From the NCBI RefSeq assembly GCF_910594005.1, contig NC_057832.1, positions 106,899,152 through 106,963,151 on the forward strand: 64,000 bases of DNA, written 5' to 3'. Below are positions 1 to 12,059 of the stretch, in pieces. Below the pieces are notes generated by a model. It saw only the letters and a list, made by a program, of their open reading frames with translations. It was not told the origin of the DNA and ran no database searches. Position numbers and translations under genes: made by a program. This DNA comes from Cervus elaphus. Its lineage: Eukaryota; Chordata; Mammalia; Artiodactyla; Cervidae. Position 1 is the stretch's first letter. Every line of letters begins with the position of its first letter.

Positions 1-134
1 CTCCTACTCACTTCATCTGATCAAACTTACCTTCTGTCGTCTTAGGCAGTCTCTAGGTCCTGAGAAAATGATCATGATGAGCAGCAGAATTGGGGAAAGA
101 ATGAGACAGAACTGGCCCTATTGATTTTATTAAC

Positions 135-375
135 AGAAGCTCATGTTTCAAATAACAGTTTACAGTTTATAAACGTTGCACAGATACAACTGACCTTTAC
201 CACCAGCCCATGAGGAAGGCAAAGCATATATCATCACCATCGTCATCATCGCCATCTTACAGCTAGAAAACCTAAGGTTCCAGGACCTACGGGACATACT
301 CAGCACCAGGCAGAACTGCAATGAGATAAATGCAGGCTCGAGATTCAAACCTGGACGCCCTCCGAGCTGGAGGTT
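135..375 (-). repeat. Old MIR SINE (probable)
   Basis: The order of blocks resembles a reversed MIR: a low-complexity lead-in, 'tgaggaa', a 'cagctag' stretch near 249, then 'gattcaaacctgga' near 342-355, matching the tRNA-derived B-box end. It is strongly diverged and has a local run of cat/cgt triplets. The limits are approximate. Confidence 0.45.
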
Positions 376-479
376 CAGGGAGGACATGGCTGTGGGCATC
401 ACAGTGCCAGCAATGAAGTGGCTGCGCCTTAGATAAGAAATATCCGGTGTGCAAAATGCTCTCCTGCACACTACAGGGG

Positions 480-695
480 GCCTTCTCAAGTGGTGCAATG
501 GTAAAGAATCAGCATACAAACGCAGGAGATGCAAGAGACTCGGGTTTGATCCCTGGGTTGGGAAGATCCCCTGGAGTAGGAAATAGCAACCCACTCCAGT
601 ATTCTTGCCTGGAAAATTCCATGGACAGAGGAGCCTGGTGGGTTACAGTCCATGAGGTTGCAAAGACTTGGACACAACTAAGCAGGTACACAGAC
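480..695 (+). mobile_element. Bov-tA SINE
   Basis: A nearly full-length ruminant tRNA-Glu-derived SINE. It has the 'ggtaaagaatc' head, 'gggtttgatccctggg' B-box region, 'ggaagatcccctggag', and the body ending in 'ttggacacaactaagcagg'. The substitutions indicate an old copy. Confidence 0.9.
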
Positions 696-699
696 ACTA

Positions 700-1060
700 A
701 AGGAAAGGCCAAGGTCAACAGCCTGATTCGGGGATCTCACGTGTCAGATTCCCTGGGGCCTGCAGCATGATCACATGTCCCATATGTTTCTTTTCAGAAG
801 GGGTTTTGGATCCGTGTTTAGAATAATTTGAGAGTATAGAAGGCAGGAGCATTGCAAGAAGCAGGAAGTCTCACCTTTGTGAGACAGAGACTAGGTTTCT
901 GTTTGTCTGTTTGCATCTCATGCCAGCTCGACATAAGAAATAAAAGCAGCTGGGAGGGGGGAGGTGGGAAGAGCAAGGGTGGGCTTTCATGGGGAGGGCT
1001 GCACCCCCATAATCAGCATTTCCATTATCTCGTCAAATACTCTGTAGCAGTCAGACGCTG
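700..1060. other. Unassigned intergenic sequence
   Basis: Nothing recognisable: no repeat family, no convincing reading frame, no splice-bounded exon. There is a G-rich patch near 950-1000. Confidence 0.5.
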
Positions 1061-1215
1061 GGTCCAGTCCTTCACACTCATTTTCTAGATTAATATTCAT
1101 GTCAGTCCTAGGAGATAAGTATCATTGCCTCATCTTAGGAATAAGGAAATTGAAGCAAGAAAGATCACAATATTTGCTAATGGTCACACAGATAGTAAGA
1201 AGTGTAGCTGTGGTT
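1060..1215 (-). repeat. MIR SINE
   Basis: The reversed MIR core is visible: 'aggagataagtatcattgcc', a 'gaataaggaaattgaagc' block (corresponding to the usual gaggaaactgagg), then 'taatggtcacacagatagtaag'. Ancient copy, limits approximate. Confidence 0.65.
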
Positions 1216-1289
1216 TACCTTGATTTCTTCCATCTTAGAGCTCAAATAATGGAGCGTTACAGCTGATGTTTCTAACACATCACCTACAT

Positions 1290-1435
1290 TCAGGTGGCCT
1301 GTCACATGTCCAGGTTTTTTGACTCCACCTCTCAAATCAGAATCTCTGGAGATGGGCACCAGGCATCTGGATGCTAAGATGCGACTCTAGTCATTCTGAT
1401 AAACACTGAGGATCGGAATCACTACCCTGGGTGAT
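1290..1435 (+). repeat. MER5A-like hAT-Charlie MITE fragment
   Basis: The segment contains 'aatcagaatctctggagatgg' followed by a 'ccaggcatctggat' block and 'attctgataaacactgagg'. This is the order seen in MER5A, a small non-autonomous hAT DNA transposon old in placental mammals. The terminal repeats are not clear, so it is called a fragment. Confidence 0.5.
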
Positions 1436-1439
1436 CTGG

Positions 1440-4400
1440 CCATTCACTGCATAGACACTGGTGTTTAGGTTTGATGTGAGAGGCAAGTGAGAGAGAAAAT
1501 TAGCTAGCCAAAGGAAGAGACGGCATTATATTATAGAGGAGAAAAAATATCCAAACTAGGAATTTTAAGATCTTATAAGAACTCCAAGATTCTCATATGG
1601 GATCATCTTAACATCTTTAAACTTGTATCCTTATCAATTTAACAAAAAAAGTCCTGCTCAGCCTACCGAGGTAGAATTGTTATGAAAATATGATGAGAAA
1701 ATACTTGTCACTAGTTCTGGAAAGCAAAAGCCTATAGCCACACTGAAGTTATGATGAAAATAATGTTCCAAGTGTTCAGTCTTACGGCTTCGAATAATAC
1801 AGTTTGTTAAAGAAGAGGTAAGGTTTCTGTCTCCATTATGGAAGTGAGTCAGAGCCATGCAAGGTCAAAGGCTTTAAAATGAACAAGGTGAAGTGTGATC
1901 AGGAAGACACTCCACAGAATTGGCAGATCTATACGTTTGCAATAATGGAGGTGAGGGGAAGAGAGGAGAGCTTCTTCTAGAGGTTCAAGGTTGAGAATGG
2001 GGTACTTGGATTTAAACAGGAAACTGGTACCAGGTGATGTTTATAGGGACTGAGTACAGAAGACAGTCAAGGTCACTGGAGCATGAGGAAGAGCAGAGAG
2101 AATGGTATTCAGAATCATTAGCTACTTTTTCACTCATTCATCAGACATTTATCAGGCATTTCAATGCTCCCACTCTGGATATTCTAGGGTTCTAGAGATG
2201 AATGAGAGTGTCCCTGCCTTCAAGGGGTAAATGGGGTGGGTGGAGTGGAGCTGGTGGTAAAAGTGAGTAATCCTAAGAAGTAAATGATTCTCTTTTCCAA
2301 TGTTAACACTGCTGGGAAAGGAGGAACTGAAGTCTTGGGAAGGGGTGATGGAGGGGCTGAGAAGGAAAGAGGAGGGAGAATTAGAGCGCCACCTAGAGGG
2401 AGGATTTGCCTGGGAAAACCCACTCTTGGAGGCTTTAATTTCAGACGGAATCAGTTTCACCCAAATTCCACACTGAAGTTTAAGGACTTGCTGTCTTTCT
2501 CTCCATGTTTGTCTATAATTTCACTGAAGGACAGTCATCTCATATCTAGGTATAAAAAGTGGAAGAAGTGGGAGTAAAAGCTGAGAGTTATAGAATGCTA
2601 TGTGTGCCTTAAAATGATGTTTTTGGTTCTTATTCAGCACAATTCTTAGAATTAAGAGCCCAAGTGTCAGTTACTATTGACTTACTTCATTCAAGATTAA
2701 TATATAACAATAGATTTTTTTAACTAACTATGAACTTTAAGAATCTTAAGAATTCTGGTGTTAGGAAACTCATTATGATGATGTTTTTATTTGAAATGTC
2801 ACTTTATTTAAATCTACTACAAAGAAATGACTCCAAAATAGAGCAGTGTAGAAGAAATTTAATTATTTCTCAAAATACCTTGAGCATGAACCATTCACTG
2901 TATTCCTTGCCTACTTAAAAGAAAAAGGGATTTGTGGTGAGTGTGATCTACATAATCAAATCTGCAATGTTACCATAATTATAATGCCCTCTGATAACAT
3001 TACATTATAGTTAGCCTTCTAAACCACAGAAGTCTTAACTTGTCATTTACCAAATACTCAAATAGGGAGGAACAAAGGGCTTGCTATGTTTGACAATCTA
3101 GAAAGATCATATGACACCTGGAAAACTATGCCACATAAAAGATTGGCAAGAAGTGCATGGAAAAATGGCCCAGTGGATGGAAACTTGAAATGGACATAAA
3201 CATCAAGAATGGAGAACAGCTTTCCAACACAAGGCTGTGGCCCAAATTCCACTCAAGCCAATTGACTTGATGGGAAAAAGCAGGCCCAGCTCATAGAGAG
3301 AAGCTCCATATCTGAATATTATTTTACCCCATGTGTGACATGGACCTGAGTCAAGAGGAAACAAAAGAGCTCTGATTATTCATTAGAACTGCAGCCAAAA
3401 GAGACAACATCACTCACCCTTAGAGAGGCTCCACTCCGCATCTAACTAAGGGAACAAGGGCAATTGGAGATGTCTGGCTCACCAGATGCCTAAAGGTGAG
3501 CATCTCTTCACACAGGACTGACCTGCACTCAGCTTGTCCCTTGATCACCCTGGGTGGTCGTGGTTTGGGCATTACCTTAGGAGGGAGTCAAGGACAGTTC
3601 CCCTTTTTACTATGTCATCATACTAAAAAGTGTATTTGGAGAACTGGAATTCATAATCAGAATTCGGACTACTGGCCCTGAATCCACCATTAACTCATGT
3701 ACCATTTTGAACAAGTCAACCAAACTCGATCTCCTGAGAAAGTTTTGAATAGTAAAAAAATACCACATGGCAAATAAGAATATGATCAGAATTCACGTGA
3801 GAATGTCATTTAAATGTGAAAGCAAGAGTATCTTCAAAAGGAAAATAATATTTCAACTCAAAATATTTAATTTCTAAGATTGACTTTATTGATAAAAGCA
3901 ATTAAATGATTTAAGGACCTTATTTCTCTCAAGTTATTTCCAATGATCAGGTTCTGTGAAAATCCAAACCAGGCCACAAGGTTTTCTAGAGTAAAAACAT
4001 CAAAAATGTTCATTTAAATATGTGGATTCTGTGACATATTGCTATATGTGAAGACTAAGGTATACGTGGAAATTTTCAATAAATTAGTAAATTTATTATT
4101 CCCAATATCATGAAAAGAAGTCTAGAAATCCACAGAATTGTGTTATAATATACTCTAAATATTTTTAAATGTTACTATTCTCATTCTATGTAAGACCCCA
4201 TTGAAAAGTCAGATAATAAAAAGTCACATATTAACTGAGTGTCTTTTCTCTCACAGCTCTAGCTTTGAAAACACAATACACTTGTCCTGAAAAGCAAACA
4301 GCAGGGACACAGCAGCTAACTCGTTAAGTATGGCTTCAGGTGGGTGTTCTTAGAGAGGCTTTTCACTAAATGAGAAAAAAATGTCCTAAAAGAGGCCTGG

Positions 4401-4940
4401 GAAGAGGAGGAGAAGAAAGATCAACTTCTACCGATTTAAAGTACAATTAGAGAATTCAAAGCACCAAAGTTTCTTAAAGCACAAAATAATAGGGTTGTTT
4501 TTTTTTTAATGAAATAATTGTTTAAAAGCCATCCTCTAATTTAAATGAGAAAGTACAAATATTGCTCTTCTGAAATAACTCATGTCCCAAAGGGAGGAAA
4601 AAAGAAAATATCCACTCTCATTGCCTTTGAATTTAACTCGACTATAAATTTTCTTAATGACTTGGTCTTTAGAATGCCTAATTTATTTAAAAATAAAACC
4701 ATAAAGAAGATGGAAAATAGAAGCTTTATTTTCTATGCTGAGAGACACCTCTTTTGTCTCACTCCCATTACCTTCCAATATTTCAAATATCAGTTTATCC
4801 CCAGATTCTCAAAAGGCTAAAATGGGCTTTACTGTTTCATCAACTCCACATTTGCCTGAAATCATGAAATTGCTTCATTATGTTTTTAGTTTAAAAGCTT
4901 TCTTGATAGTTCCTGGATCTCCTCCCAGGCCCTTTCCTCC
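1440..4940. other. Unique AT-rich intergenic DNA
   Basis: No gene or clear repeat was recognised across this 3.5-kb stretch. Around 2120-2220 ('cactcattcatcagacatttatc' and what follows) the text resembles an ancient high-copy mammalian repeat, but it is too diverged to assign. Short frames here (for example 2284-2577 and 4545-4820) have no recognisable domain and no exon signals. Confidence 0.5.
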
Positions 4941-4941
4941 A

Positions 4942-4992
4942 ACACACACACACACACACAGACACACACACAGACACACACACAAACACACA
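4942..4992 (+). repeat. (CA)n microsatellite
   Basis: An imperfect CA run interrupted by 'gaca' units about every 12 bases. It is long enough to be length-variable. Confidence 0.9.
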
Positions 4993-4999
4993 TCACCTT

Positions 5000-5890
5000 T
5001 CTCAAGCTGTTAAAGCAAATTGCCTAAATAACCCTCAAGATGAAAGATGCCAAATGCTAAAAGACCGGAATTTAATTTTTCTCAAATTGTTCATTCTCCC
5101 CAGTCATTGCCACCCCTCCCCCCATATGCCACTCCTAGTTTTTCAGTGTCTCCCCCAGACTTATAAATCAGTTGTTAACAGAGGTAGGGGTAAGTTAACA
5201 AGAGTGTAAGTAAACTCAGTGTTGTGTTAAAGAAAAAAGGGTGCTTGCGTGTGTGTGTGTGTGTGTTGAAGAGAAAAGAAGTTTTATGTATTAAGTAGGG
5301 AAGGGAAGGAGTAGAATACATTCCTATCTTTTAAAATATTTTAACTTATTAGATGCATCAACTCAAAAACTAAGAATCTAGCCAGTTAGCAATAAATACA
5401 CCCTAGCTTTATGTGGGGGAAATAAAAGGTTCAAGTGTCTCTGTACAGGGCAATTATTAAAATTATTCAAATAAGAAGTGCAAGGTGTGTCTTTTAAACT
5501 TTGTACAGAACCATTTCTAGAACCATTCCTGGGCTGGCAGGCAGGACAAGGAGTGCCCAGATACTCTGTGAGGGACGCGCAGTGTAGTTGCTGGCACTGG
5601 GAGGAACAAGCTCCCACTTGGTACCTAGAAATGCCAGCTGAGACGCATCAGCTGGCAAGCCCTGGGGCCATCCGGGAAGCTGAGGAAGGACGGGAAAACG
5701 AGCCTGCTTGCTCAGGCTGCCTTACTTTCTCTCTCTTCTCTGCCCAGCCACAGACACACCTACTGCTCAGGTACTACAAAGGGCAAAGCCCCCGCACGTT
5801 CGCCATCCAGCCGGAAGCCGGGAACCCAGTCCACATGCACATCCCATAACATTACAAAAGCTTACACTCTTCCCAAGGGTCCCGGACTGT
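5000..5890. other. Sequence upstream of the CpG island
   Basis: No gene recognised. It holds a short (GT)n run at about 5248-5266. Base composition shifts from AT-rich to GC-rich around 5,520, leading into the CpG island. The frame at 5478-5849 has no recognisable domain. Confidence 0.4.
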
Positions 5891-5899
5891 CTGACCTGA

Positions 5900-6620
5900 C
5901 TCCCCCAAAGTACGCCTCTGGAGCACATCAGTGTTCAAAGCAGCCCCGCGAGCAGAGACACCAGCAGCCTCTCTCCCACTCTTCCCAGCATCACGCGCGG
6001 GCGCCCAGAAAGGTGTCGATCCGAGACACCTCTGGAGGAATCGCGCATTCGCTTCGACTTACTTGGAGTCGCAAACGAGCGGTGCGCGCTCAGGCTGCCT
6101 TTGTTGATCCGGGAGAGGTTTTTCTGCCCTGAGTCCAGGTACCCAGGTCGCTGTTGCTCGCGGCGGCCGCTGCTCTCTGCCTCCCGCACGCCCGGGGACT
6201 CCCTGCTCTCTCTCTTCTCCTCTCTCCACTTCGGCTTTTCCTCTGCTCTGCGGCTCCCGTGGCGGGATTTTTGGACTGGAAGGCGGGGAACCCGATCCTG
6301 CCTCGGACTGGCGCACGCCCTGCCGGGGAGGGGACGGAAGGGAAATGGAGAATGGGAGGGATGCGAGGAGCGGGCTGGGAGCGGACGCGGCTGGGGAGGG
6401 GGGAGCGCGCCGTTCCCTCGCGAGCTGATTGGGAAGCTTCTTTTAAACGCGAGGTTCTCCCGGGGGCCGTCTCGGCCCCCACCCTCGGCGCCAGCACGCG
6501 GATTTGAACCCAGAGGCCGGGGGATGAAAGACTTGTTTCGATTTTAGCAGGGACCGATGCAATATCCCTTTGCCAAACTTTGCGCAGTACCTCTTCTGCA
6601 GGTGGGTGCGTACCCGTTTA
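5900..6620. promoter_or_regulatory. CpG island, probable promoter
   Basis: CpG dinucleotides are frequent from about 5,945 to 6,540 (for example 'gcgcgggcgccc', 'ctcgcggcggccgctg', 'gagcgcgccgttccctcgcg'), in sharp contrast with the CpG-poor DNA on both sides. GC-box-like G-runs occur near 6390-6405 and 'ccccgccccc' lies at about 6,750. No TATA box is obvious, as is usual for CpG-island promoters. This is the only place in the window where a transcription start of a host gene looks likely. The gene itself cannot be named: no recognisable coding exon follows on either strand within the window. Confidence 0.7.
6063..6500 (-). other. Possible first exon (noncoding or 5' UTR), minus strand
   Basis: On the minus strand the GC-rich segment ends in CTCCAA|GTAAGT, a strong 5' splice-site match, with GTAAGT at 6062-6057. 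An exon starting inside the CpG island and ending at 6063 would splice to a downstream exon left of 6 kb or outside the window. A plus-strand alternative also exists: 'ctgcag|gtgggt' near 6600. Minus-strand frames through this block are low in recognisable content and look like UTR. The transcription start is unknown. Confidence 0.3.
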
Positions 6621-6629
6621 CCAAGTAGC

Positions 6630-7935
6630 AGATCTGAAATGGACAGTTGAGGGTATCTTAGGTTACAGTTTGGGCCCCCGGGGATTTTTGTAGTTGCTAT
6701 TGAGGGTGAAAAACCACAGTCTTCAGAACCGAGCTCCCGTTTGTCCCCACCCCGCCCCCAACGCCCTTCCCCCTCTCTCCCAAACCTCTGCACGGCATCA
6801 ATCTCTCCAGCGGTCAGTCCCGTCCCACCTGCGCCTCACTACATGTGCAAAGGACTTTTTGGCGCTTGTCACAAAGAGTGACAGATGTCTGAAAGTTCCC
6901 AATTAAATGTCACTTTCCTTTAGGGGGCTCTTTCTTTTTCTGGCTTCCTTGGTGCATTTAGTGACCTACTTAATGACATGTCTTTGACACTCAAGAATTT
7001 AGGGGCTTAATCCACGTGGCTCCAACTCAGAGGTTTGTACAACTCAGAGGCTGGGCTTCCGTCTTTCTGGAATTTCCATTTTCTTCGAATGAGGACAGAA
7101 GTTAAGGTAACGGACCTAGGATTATTTGAGTAACACATAAATATTTGTGATATAGATGAGAGGAAAGTGTTGCATGAAATGATGAAGTATAAAGCAAATG
7201 TACCCAAGCACAGTCAAAAAGGAGATTCTCCTCTGCTCAGCCGCTCTTTTCTGCTTTCTCTTGCTTCTTTTACTTCCTTTCCACTTATTGTTTGATGGTG
7301 CTGACCCCAAATGTAGTTGCAAAATATACTTCCCTTCTGTTTCCCATAGTTCTGAAGTAACTTCCTTTTAATTCAATTTAAGAGATAGCTATTTAAGTGC
7401 CTTATATAACTCTTAAAATTTACATGAATCAACCTGAACCCCAAAAAGCATTGTTTTGTGGGAAGTAGCTCTTAGGGTCTTAAAGACTTTGATGGCTACA
7501 TGGACAAATGTACCATGGAGGGACTGTGTGGGGACAAAGAGCCTTCACTAAGGGCAGTGCTTTGAATCAATCAATCCATTTTTTTTCAAAAGCACAAGCA
7601 TCAGAAATTCACCTACACACCTCCAGTCTATCCCTATAGCTGAATTCTCCACATACCCGACACACACCTTCTTCAAATGAAACAAATGAATAAGGAGCTG
7701 TCTTCCTTCCATATACAAACTTCAGGTTGCCTGTATCCCTTTTGTGGTCCCATTTATCCAATGAAGTAAAGCAATATTTGTTTTAATCTGATTTTACCTG
7801 TATAAATTGTGGAGGAATGCATATTATCACTTATGATTATTTTTCCCAGACCTTTTACTGAAAGAGATTTCTCTGTACTCACTGTCACTTCATAGGGGTG
7901 AAATTTCCAGGCCATTAAACAAAGAGTTATCCATT
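6630..7935. other. Unassigned sequence downstream of the CpG island
   Basis: GC content falls quickly after about 6,840. I see no repeat family, exon or conserved motif that I can name. Confidence 0.45.
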
Positions 7936-7937
7936 TT

Positions 7938-8155
7938 TTGGTGGTGGTGGTTTAGTCGCTGAGTTGTGTCTGACTTTTGCGACCCCATGGACTGTAGCCC
8001 ATGAGGCTCCTCTGTCCATGGGATTTCCCAGGCAAGAATACTGGAGTGGGTTACCATTTCCCTCACCAGGGGATCTTCCCAACCCAGGGATTGAACCCAT
8101 GTCTCCTGCAATGGTAGATGGATTCCTTACTGCTGAGCCGCCAGGGATGCCTTCT
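7938..8155 (-). mobile_element. Bov-tA SINE
   Basis: Full-length copy in reverse, from 'ggtttagtcgctgag' through 'gcgaccccatggactgtagccc' to 'gagccgccagggatgcc'. A (GGT)n run at the left is what remains of the 3' tail. Confidence 0.92.
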
Positions 8156-8328
8156 TAAACACTATCTTAACATCTCCAAATGTAACATATTGCTACCAGT
8201 TATTATGATGCTTCTCTATAAGGATCCATAAAGTAAGCATGAGATCCCCATGATTTCCATTATGTTGCATGTGTTATATCAAAAAATAACCCTTTATTCA
8301 AATAGGAACACATGAAAATTATTTTCAT

Positions 8329-8512
8329 CAGTGGTTCTCAACCAGGAGCTATTGTGCCAATAAGTGAACATTCAGCAATGACTGGAGACGTTGTTGTCAC
8401 AGCCTCGGGGAGGGAGTTGTTCCCGCGCCCAGTGAGCAGAGGCCAGGGATGCTGTGAAACACAGCATCCCCACAACAAAGAACTATTTGGCCTGAAATGT
8501 TAATAGAGCTGA
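8329..8512 (+). repeat. hAT-Charlie-type MITE (probable)
   Basis: It begins 'cagtggttctcaacc' and ends near 'gattaagaaacccc', an approximate inverted counterpart of the start. In between are 'gactggagacgttgttgtcac', 'gaggccagggatgctg' and 'ccacaacaaagaac', the text of a common placental hAT MITE. I did not assign the exact subfamily. Confidence 0.55.
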
Positions 8513-8584
8513 GATTAAGAAACCCCGACAAGCATTATTAATGTTTGTTTTTATTTTTATTTTTTCATTTAAAAAATTTGTATT

Positions 8585-8690
8585 TATTTTTACTTTTTTA
8601 TTGTGGTAAAATACACAGTGATTTTTAAGTGTACAGTTCAGTGACATTATACACACACATTGTCCTGTGACCAGCACCACCAGGCTTTCT
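8585..8690 (+). repeat. Old L1-like fragment
   Basis: 'attgtggtaaaatacacagtga' followed by 'taagtgtacagttcagtgacatt' and 'accagcaccacc' matches a widespread mammalian L1-associated repeat. It is short and diverged. Confidence 0.45.
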
Positions 8691-8699
8691 AGGCTCTTA

Positions 8700-10345
8700 A
8701 TGAGAGATCATAATGGCTGGATGGGACCATAGTTACCATTTTTAGCCATTGTATTTTTAAAATATAAAGGAAGATGAGAAAGTTTTTTTTTTCTTTTTGT
8801 CAAGAAATAGAAACCTATAAGGTTTAGATTAGTCAACCCAGCATGTACACCAAAGTTGAAGAAGACACTTTTTAACACACTCTGAAATGTGCTATTTCAC
8901 ATTGAAACTTCTTCCTGTGACACGGACATGGGTCTGTCTGTTGATTTAAGATTTCAAGCCATTTCATTTATTTAGCTGACTTTCTTTAGCACTTAAGTTT
9001 TTGAGTGAATAGAGCCATGAACAAAAATAGATGAAAATCCCCACTCTCATATAGGTTGCACTTCTATTGATATAAACTAGCAAATGAAATTAATTAACAA
9101 ATTAGTGAAATTTTTTAAAGATATAGGCCTATGAAGGAAGATCAAAGCATCAGTTTGGAGGAGGAAAGACTTCCCGAGTGAAGACTTAAAAGAGGTGAGG
9201 GAACTAGCTAAGAAATTATCTGGGAGAAGGACCTCTAGGCAAAGTTCAGCAAATGCAAAGGCCCTGAGGCCTGGCTGCTGGATGTGGTAGAGGACCACTG
9301 GGGAGGTCACAGGGGCAGGAACAGAATGGGTGGAGGTGGGGATGGAGGTGAGGAAGGTAGTGGGCCAGATTGTGCAAGGTCTGTGTCCTCCATCAGGAAT
9401 TCCACTTTTATTCTGAATGAGGTGAAAGGCAATTAAGTCTCTGGTTTAACAGGGTCTCTCTGCTGTGTTGAAAAGACCACACAAAGACAAGGGTAGAAGC
9501 AGAGATTCCAGTTAGGAGGCTACAGCAGTTTCTCACTGACCAGACTTCTTCTGCTTGTCCCTGTTTCTTGTGAAGAATAACTAACTCCAAACTTATTCTT
9601 TCATATGTTCTCTGCCCCCAAAAGTGCCTGTCAGCAGTCACCTTGACTTGCTCATGTCAGCTCCCAGCCTCTCCAGTGTAATTAGTGAGCCCTCTGCATG
9701 GGTGTTACCAGGCTAAAATATAACTACATGCAAGATGATTTGAAATCATAGAAATTATAACATATCCTAAGGGTGTTTTGAAAATGAGGCGGCTGATTCT
9801 GCAGTGACAAATACAAGGAGAAATGTGATCAGCATGAAGTTAAAAAATGTGAAGCAACCTGCTGAAAAATTGGCCACTGTGTCTCCTGGATTGCCTACTT
9901 GGCAGGACATTTAGATTCTTGATTACCACCCTGAGTTCTTCAATATGCCTAGAATGCAAAAGGATAATTCATCACACTCTCAGTATGATGGAAGTCTCAT
10001 TAATACGTTTCCCTTCCTCTCTCTGGAATAGTTCAAAGGTAATTTTTAAAAAAACTTTTATTTTTTTATCTTTGTGACTAAATTACAAAACTTACTTCAA
10101 CTTACGGTAATTTTTAAAAATGACTGCAGTTTTACTGGAAAAGAAAACAGAAAACTCAGCTAAGAAGGGCTTAAGTAGTTCGAGAATTTATCTCATGAAC
10201 AACATAGTTTGATCAAGTCAGTATTTTAAAGTCTTCAAGGACCCAGGTCTTTCCATCTTTCGACTCTGCATCTTTAATTTGTGAACCAAGTCTCTTCAGT
10301 ATGGGGTCAAGGAGCTTCAGACACATGTGGCTTAAAGTAAAGAAG
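8700..10345. other. Mostly unassigned DNA with a possible ancient repeat
   Basis: Between about 9,000 and 9,420 the order of phrases ('gccatgaacaaaaatagatg', 'gcaaatgcaaaggccctgagg', 'ccagattgtgcaaggtc') resembles a high-copy ancient mammalian repeat that I cannot name with certainty. The rest shows no recognisable feature. Confidence 0.35.
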
Positions 10346-10348
10346 GTC

Positions 10349-10533
10349 CCCAACCCTTTTCTCCATATCCTCACCAACATTTGTTATTTGTAGACTTTTT
10401 CATGATAGCCATTTTGACAAGTGTGAGGTGATATCTCATTGTGGTTTTGATTTGCATTTATCTGATGATTAGCAATATTGAGCTTTTTTTTTTCTTTCAT
10501 GTGCCTCAGAGCCATCTGTATATCTTCTTTGGA
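10349..10533 (-). mobile_element. L1 fragment, 3' part of ORF2
   Basis: Reverse-strand L1 text: 'ccccaacccttttctccat', 'gtgaggtgatatctcattgtg', 'ttttgatttgcatttatctga', ending at 'tatatcttctttgg'. It encodes a diverged piece of the L1 ORF2 C-terminal region and has no intact frame. Confidence 0.75.
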
Positions 10534-10639
10534 ACAAATGTCTATAAAATAGGCTTTATTTTTAGAAGAAAAGGACAAATTTGGAAGACACATTGCTTGG
10601 TATCAAGTCCTGCTATAAAATAAAAATAATAAAAATTAT

Positions 10640-12010
10640 TGTTTAATAGAGACTCATGGGTAATAAAGAACAAAATCATCAATTCACAAATGGACTCCAA
10701 CATATTTCAGTGGAGACAAGATGGTCTTTCTAACAAATGATCCTGAAAGAACTGAATAACCACATGGAAAGGAGCAAACTTTGATACCATAGAGAAAAGT
10801 TGACTCCAAACGGCCCATAGACCTAAATGTAAAAGTAAATAATATAGAATTTCTAGATAAAGAGTTGGAGAAAACCATTGTTACTCTGAAGTTAGGTGAA
10901 GATTTCATAGGTTAGACATGAAAGCACAAATTATTATTAAAACATTAATAAATTGCACTTTATCTAAGATGAAATCTCACTCTTTGAAAGCCATCCTAAA
11001 AATAATGAGGCAATCCTGACAGTGAAAATATATACAGTCGTCCCTCAGTATTTGCCAGGGAGGTTGGTTCTAGGACTTCCATGATACTAAAACCTAATCA
11101 TGCTCAAGTCCCTTATATAAAACAGCATAATGCAGTTGACCTTCTGTATCCTGGGTTTCACAGCCTCAGATACAGCAGAGGCCAGCTGTTTTCTCAAAAT
11201 ATGTGTCTGACAGAGATTGTGACCCAGGATATTAAAGATTCCACATAACTCAATAACCAGAAGTCAGCCATCCTAATAAAAAATTGCCAAAAGCTCTCAC
11301 CAGACACATCACAAAAGAAAATATGTAAATGCTAATAAGCTTAGCATTTGCTCCTCAAGGAAATGCAAACTCAAACCTCAGTGAGACACCACTACCTACC
11401 TACCCAAAGAGCTAAAATTAAAAAGACTGACAATCCTAAGCATTGGTGACAATATAAAATGATACAACCAGTTTGGAAAACAGTTCAACACCTGTTAATA
11501 AATTTAATAAATTAAACATGATCTGGACTTTTCACTCTTAGGTATTTACTCAAGTTAAATAAAAATCTGTACCCCACACAAAAGTTTTTACATAAATGCA
11601 CTTTTATTCTCGACAGACCCAAATTGGAAATCCATCAGTTGTTGAATGTGTTAATAAAATGTAGTAGGTCCATTCAATGAGATGTTACTCAGCAATAAAA
11701 GAATAAACTGCTGATACATACAACAATGTGGATTAACTTCAAAAACATTACACAGTGCAAAACAAGCCAGACACTTGTGAGCACATAAGGTATGATTATA
11801 TTATATAAAATTCTAGAAAAACTAAATCTAATCTGCATTGACAAAAAGCAGATCAGTGTTGCCTGTGACTGCAATACAGGGTGGGAGAGGTTGATAGAAG
11901 AACCACCAAATAATCTATTGATGTGGTTACATGAAAATACACATTTATTAAAAATCTTCAAACTATACACTTAGCATGGGTACACTTTATTGTATATAAT
12001 TAAAATTCTT
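10640..12010 (+). mobile_element. Old L1 (L1M-type) ORF2 end and 3' UTR
   Basis: The segment carries degraded ORF2 C-terminal text (10,690-11,030), then the characteristic L1M 3' end: 'ggaaatgcaaactcaaacct', 'tactcagcaataaaagaataaac', 'agaaaagcagatcagtgttgcc' in diverged form, and 'gtacactttattgtatataatt'. It is interrupted at 11,035-11,255 by a DNA transposon. Many stops; no coding potential. Confidence 0.8.
11035..11255 (+). mobile_element. Tigger-type MITE inside the old L1
   Basis: It starts TA-CAGTCGTCCCTC, the terminus type of pogo/Tigger elements, and continues 'ggttggttctaggacttcc' and 'gctcaagtcccttatataaaa'. A second terminus-like phrase is 'gcagttgaccttctgtatcc' near 11,133. L1 text resumes around 11,280, so this inserted into an existing L1. 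The right boundary is approximate. Confidence 0.55.
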
Positions 12011-12059
12011 AAGTGGATCTCAAGAAAATTCTTCACAAAATCAAATAATAAGGTCATTA

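Noticed and set aside
160..594. 144-codon minus-strand frame at the window start
   Set aside because: Its N-terminal part is antisense Bov-tA and its C-terminal part lies in MIR-like sequence.
6090..6547. Several 110-150-codon frames on both strands in the CpG island as a protein-coding gene
   Set aside because: Arg/Pro/Ala-rich frames on both strands are expected in CpG-rich DNA; no domain recognised. Treated as promoter or UTR.
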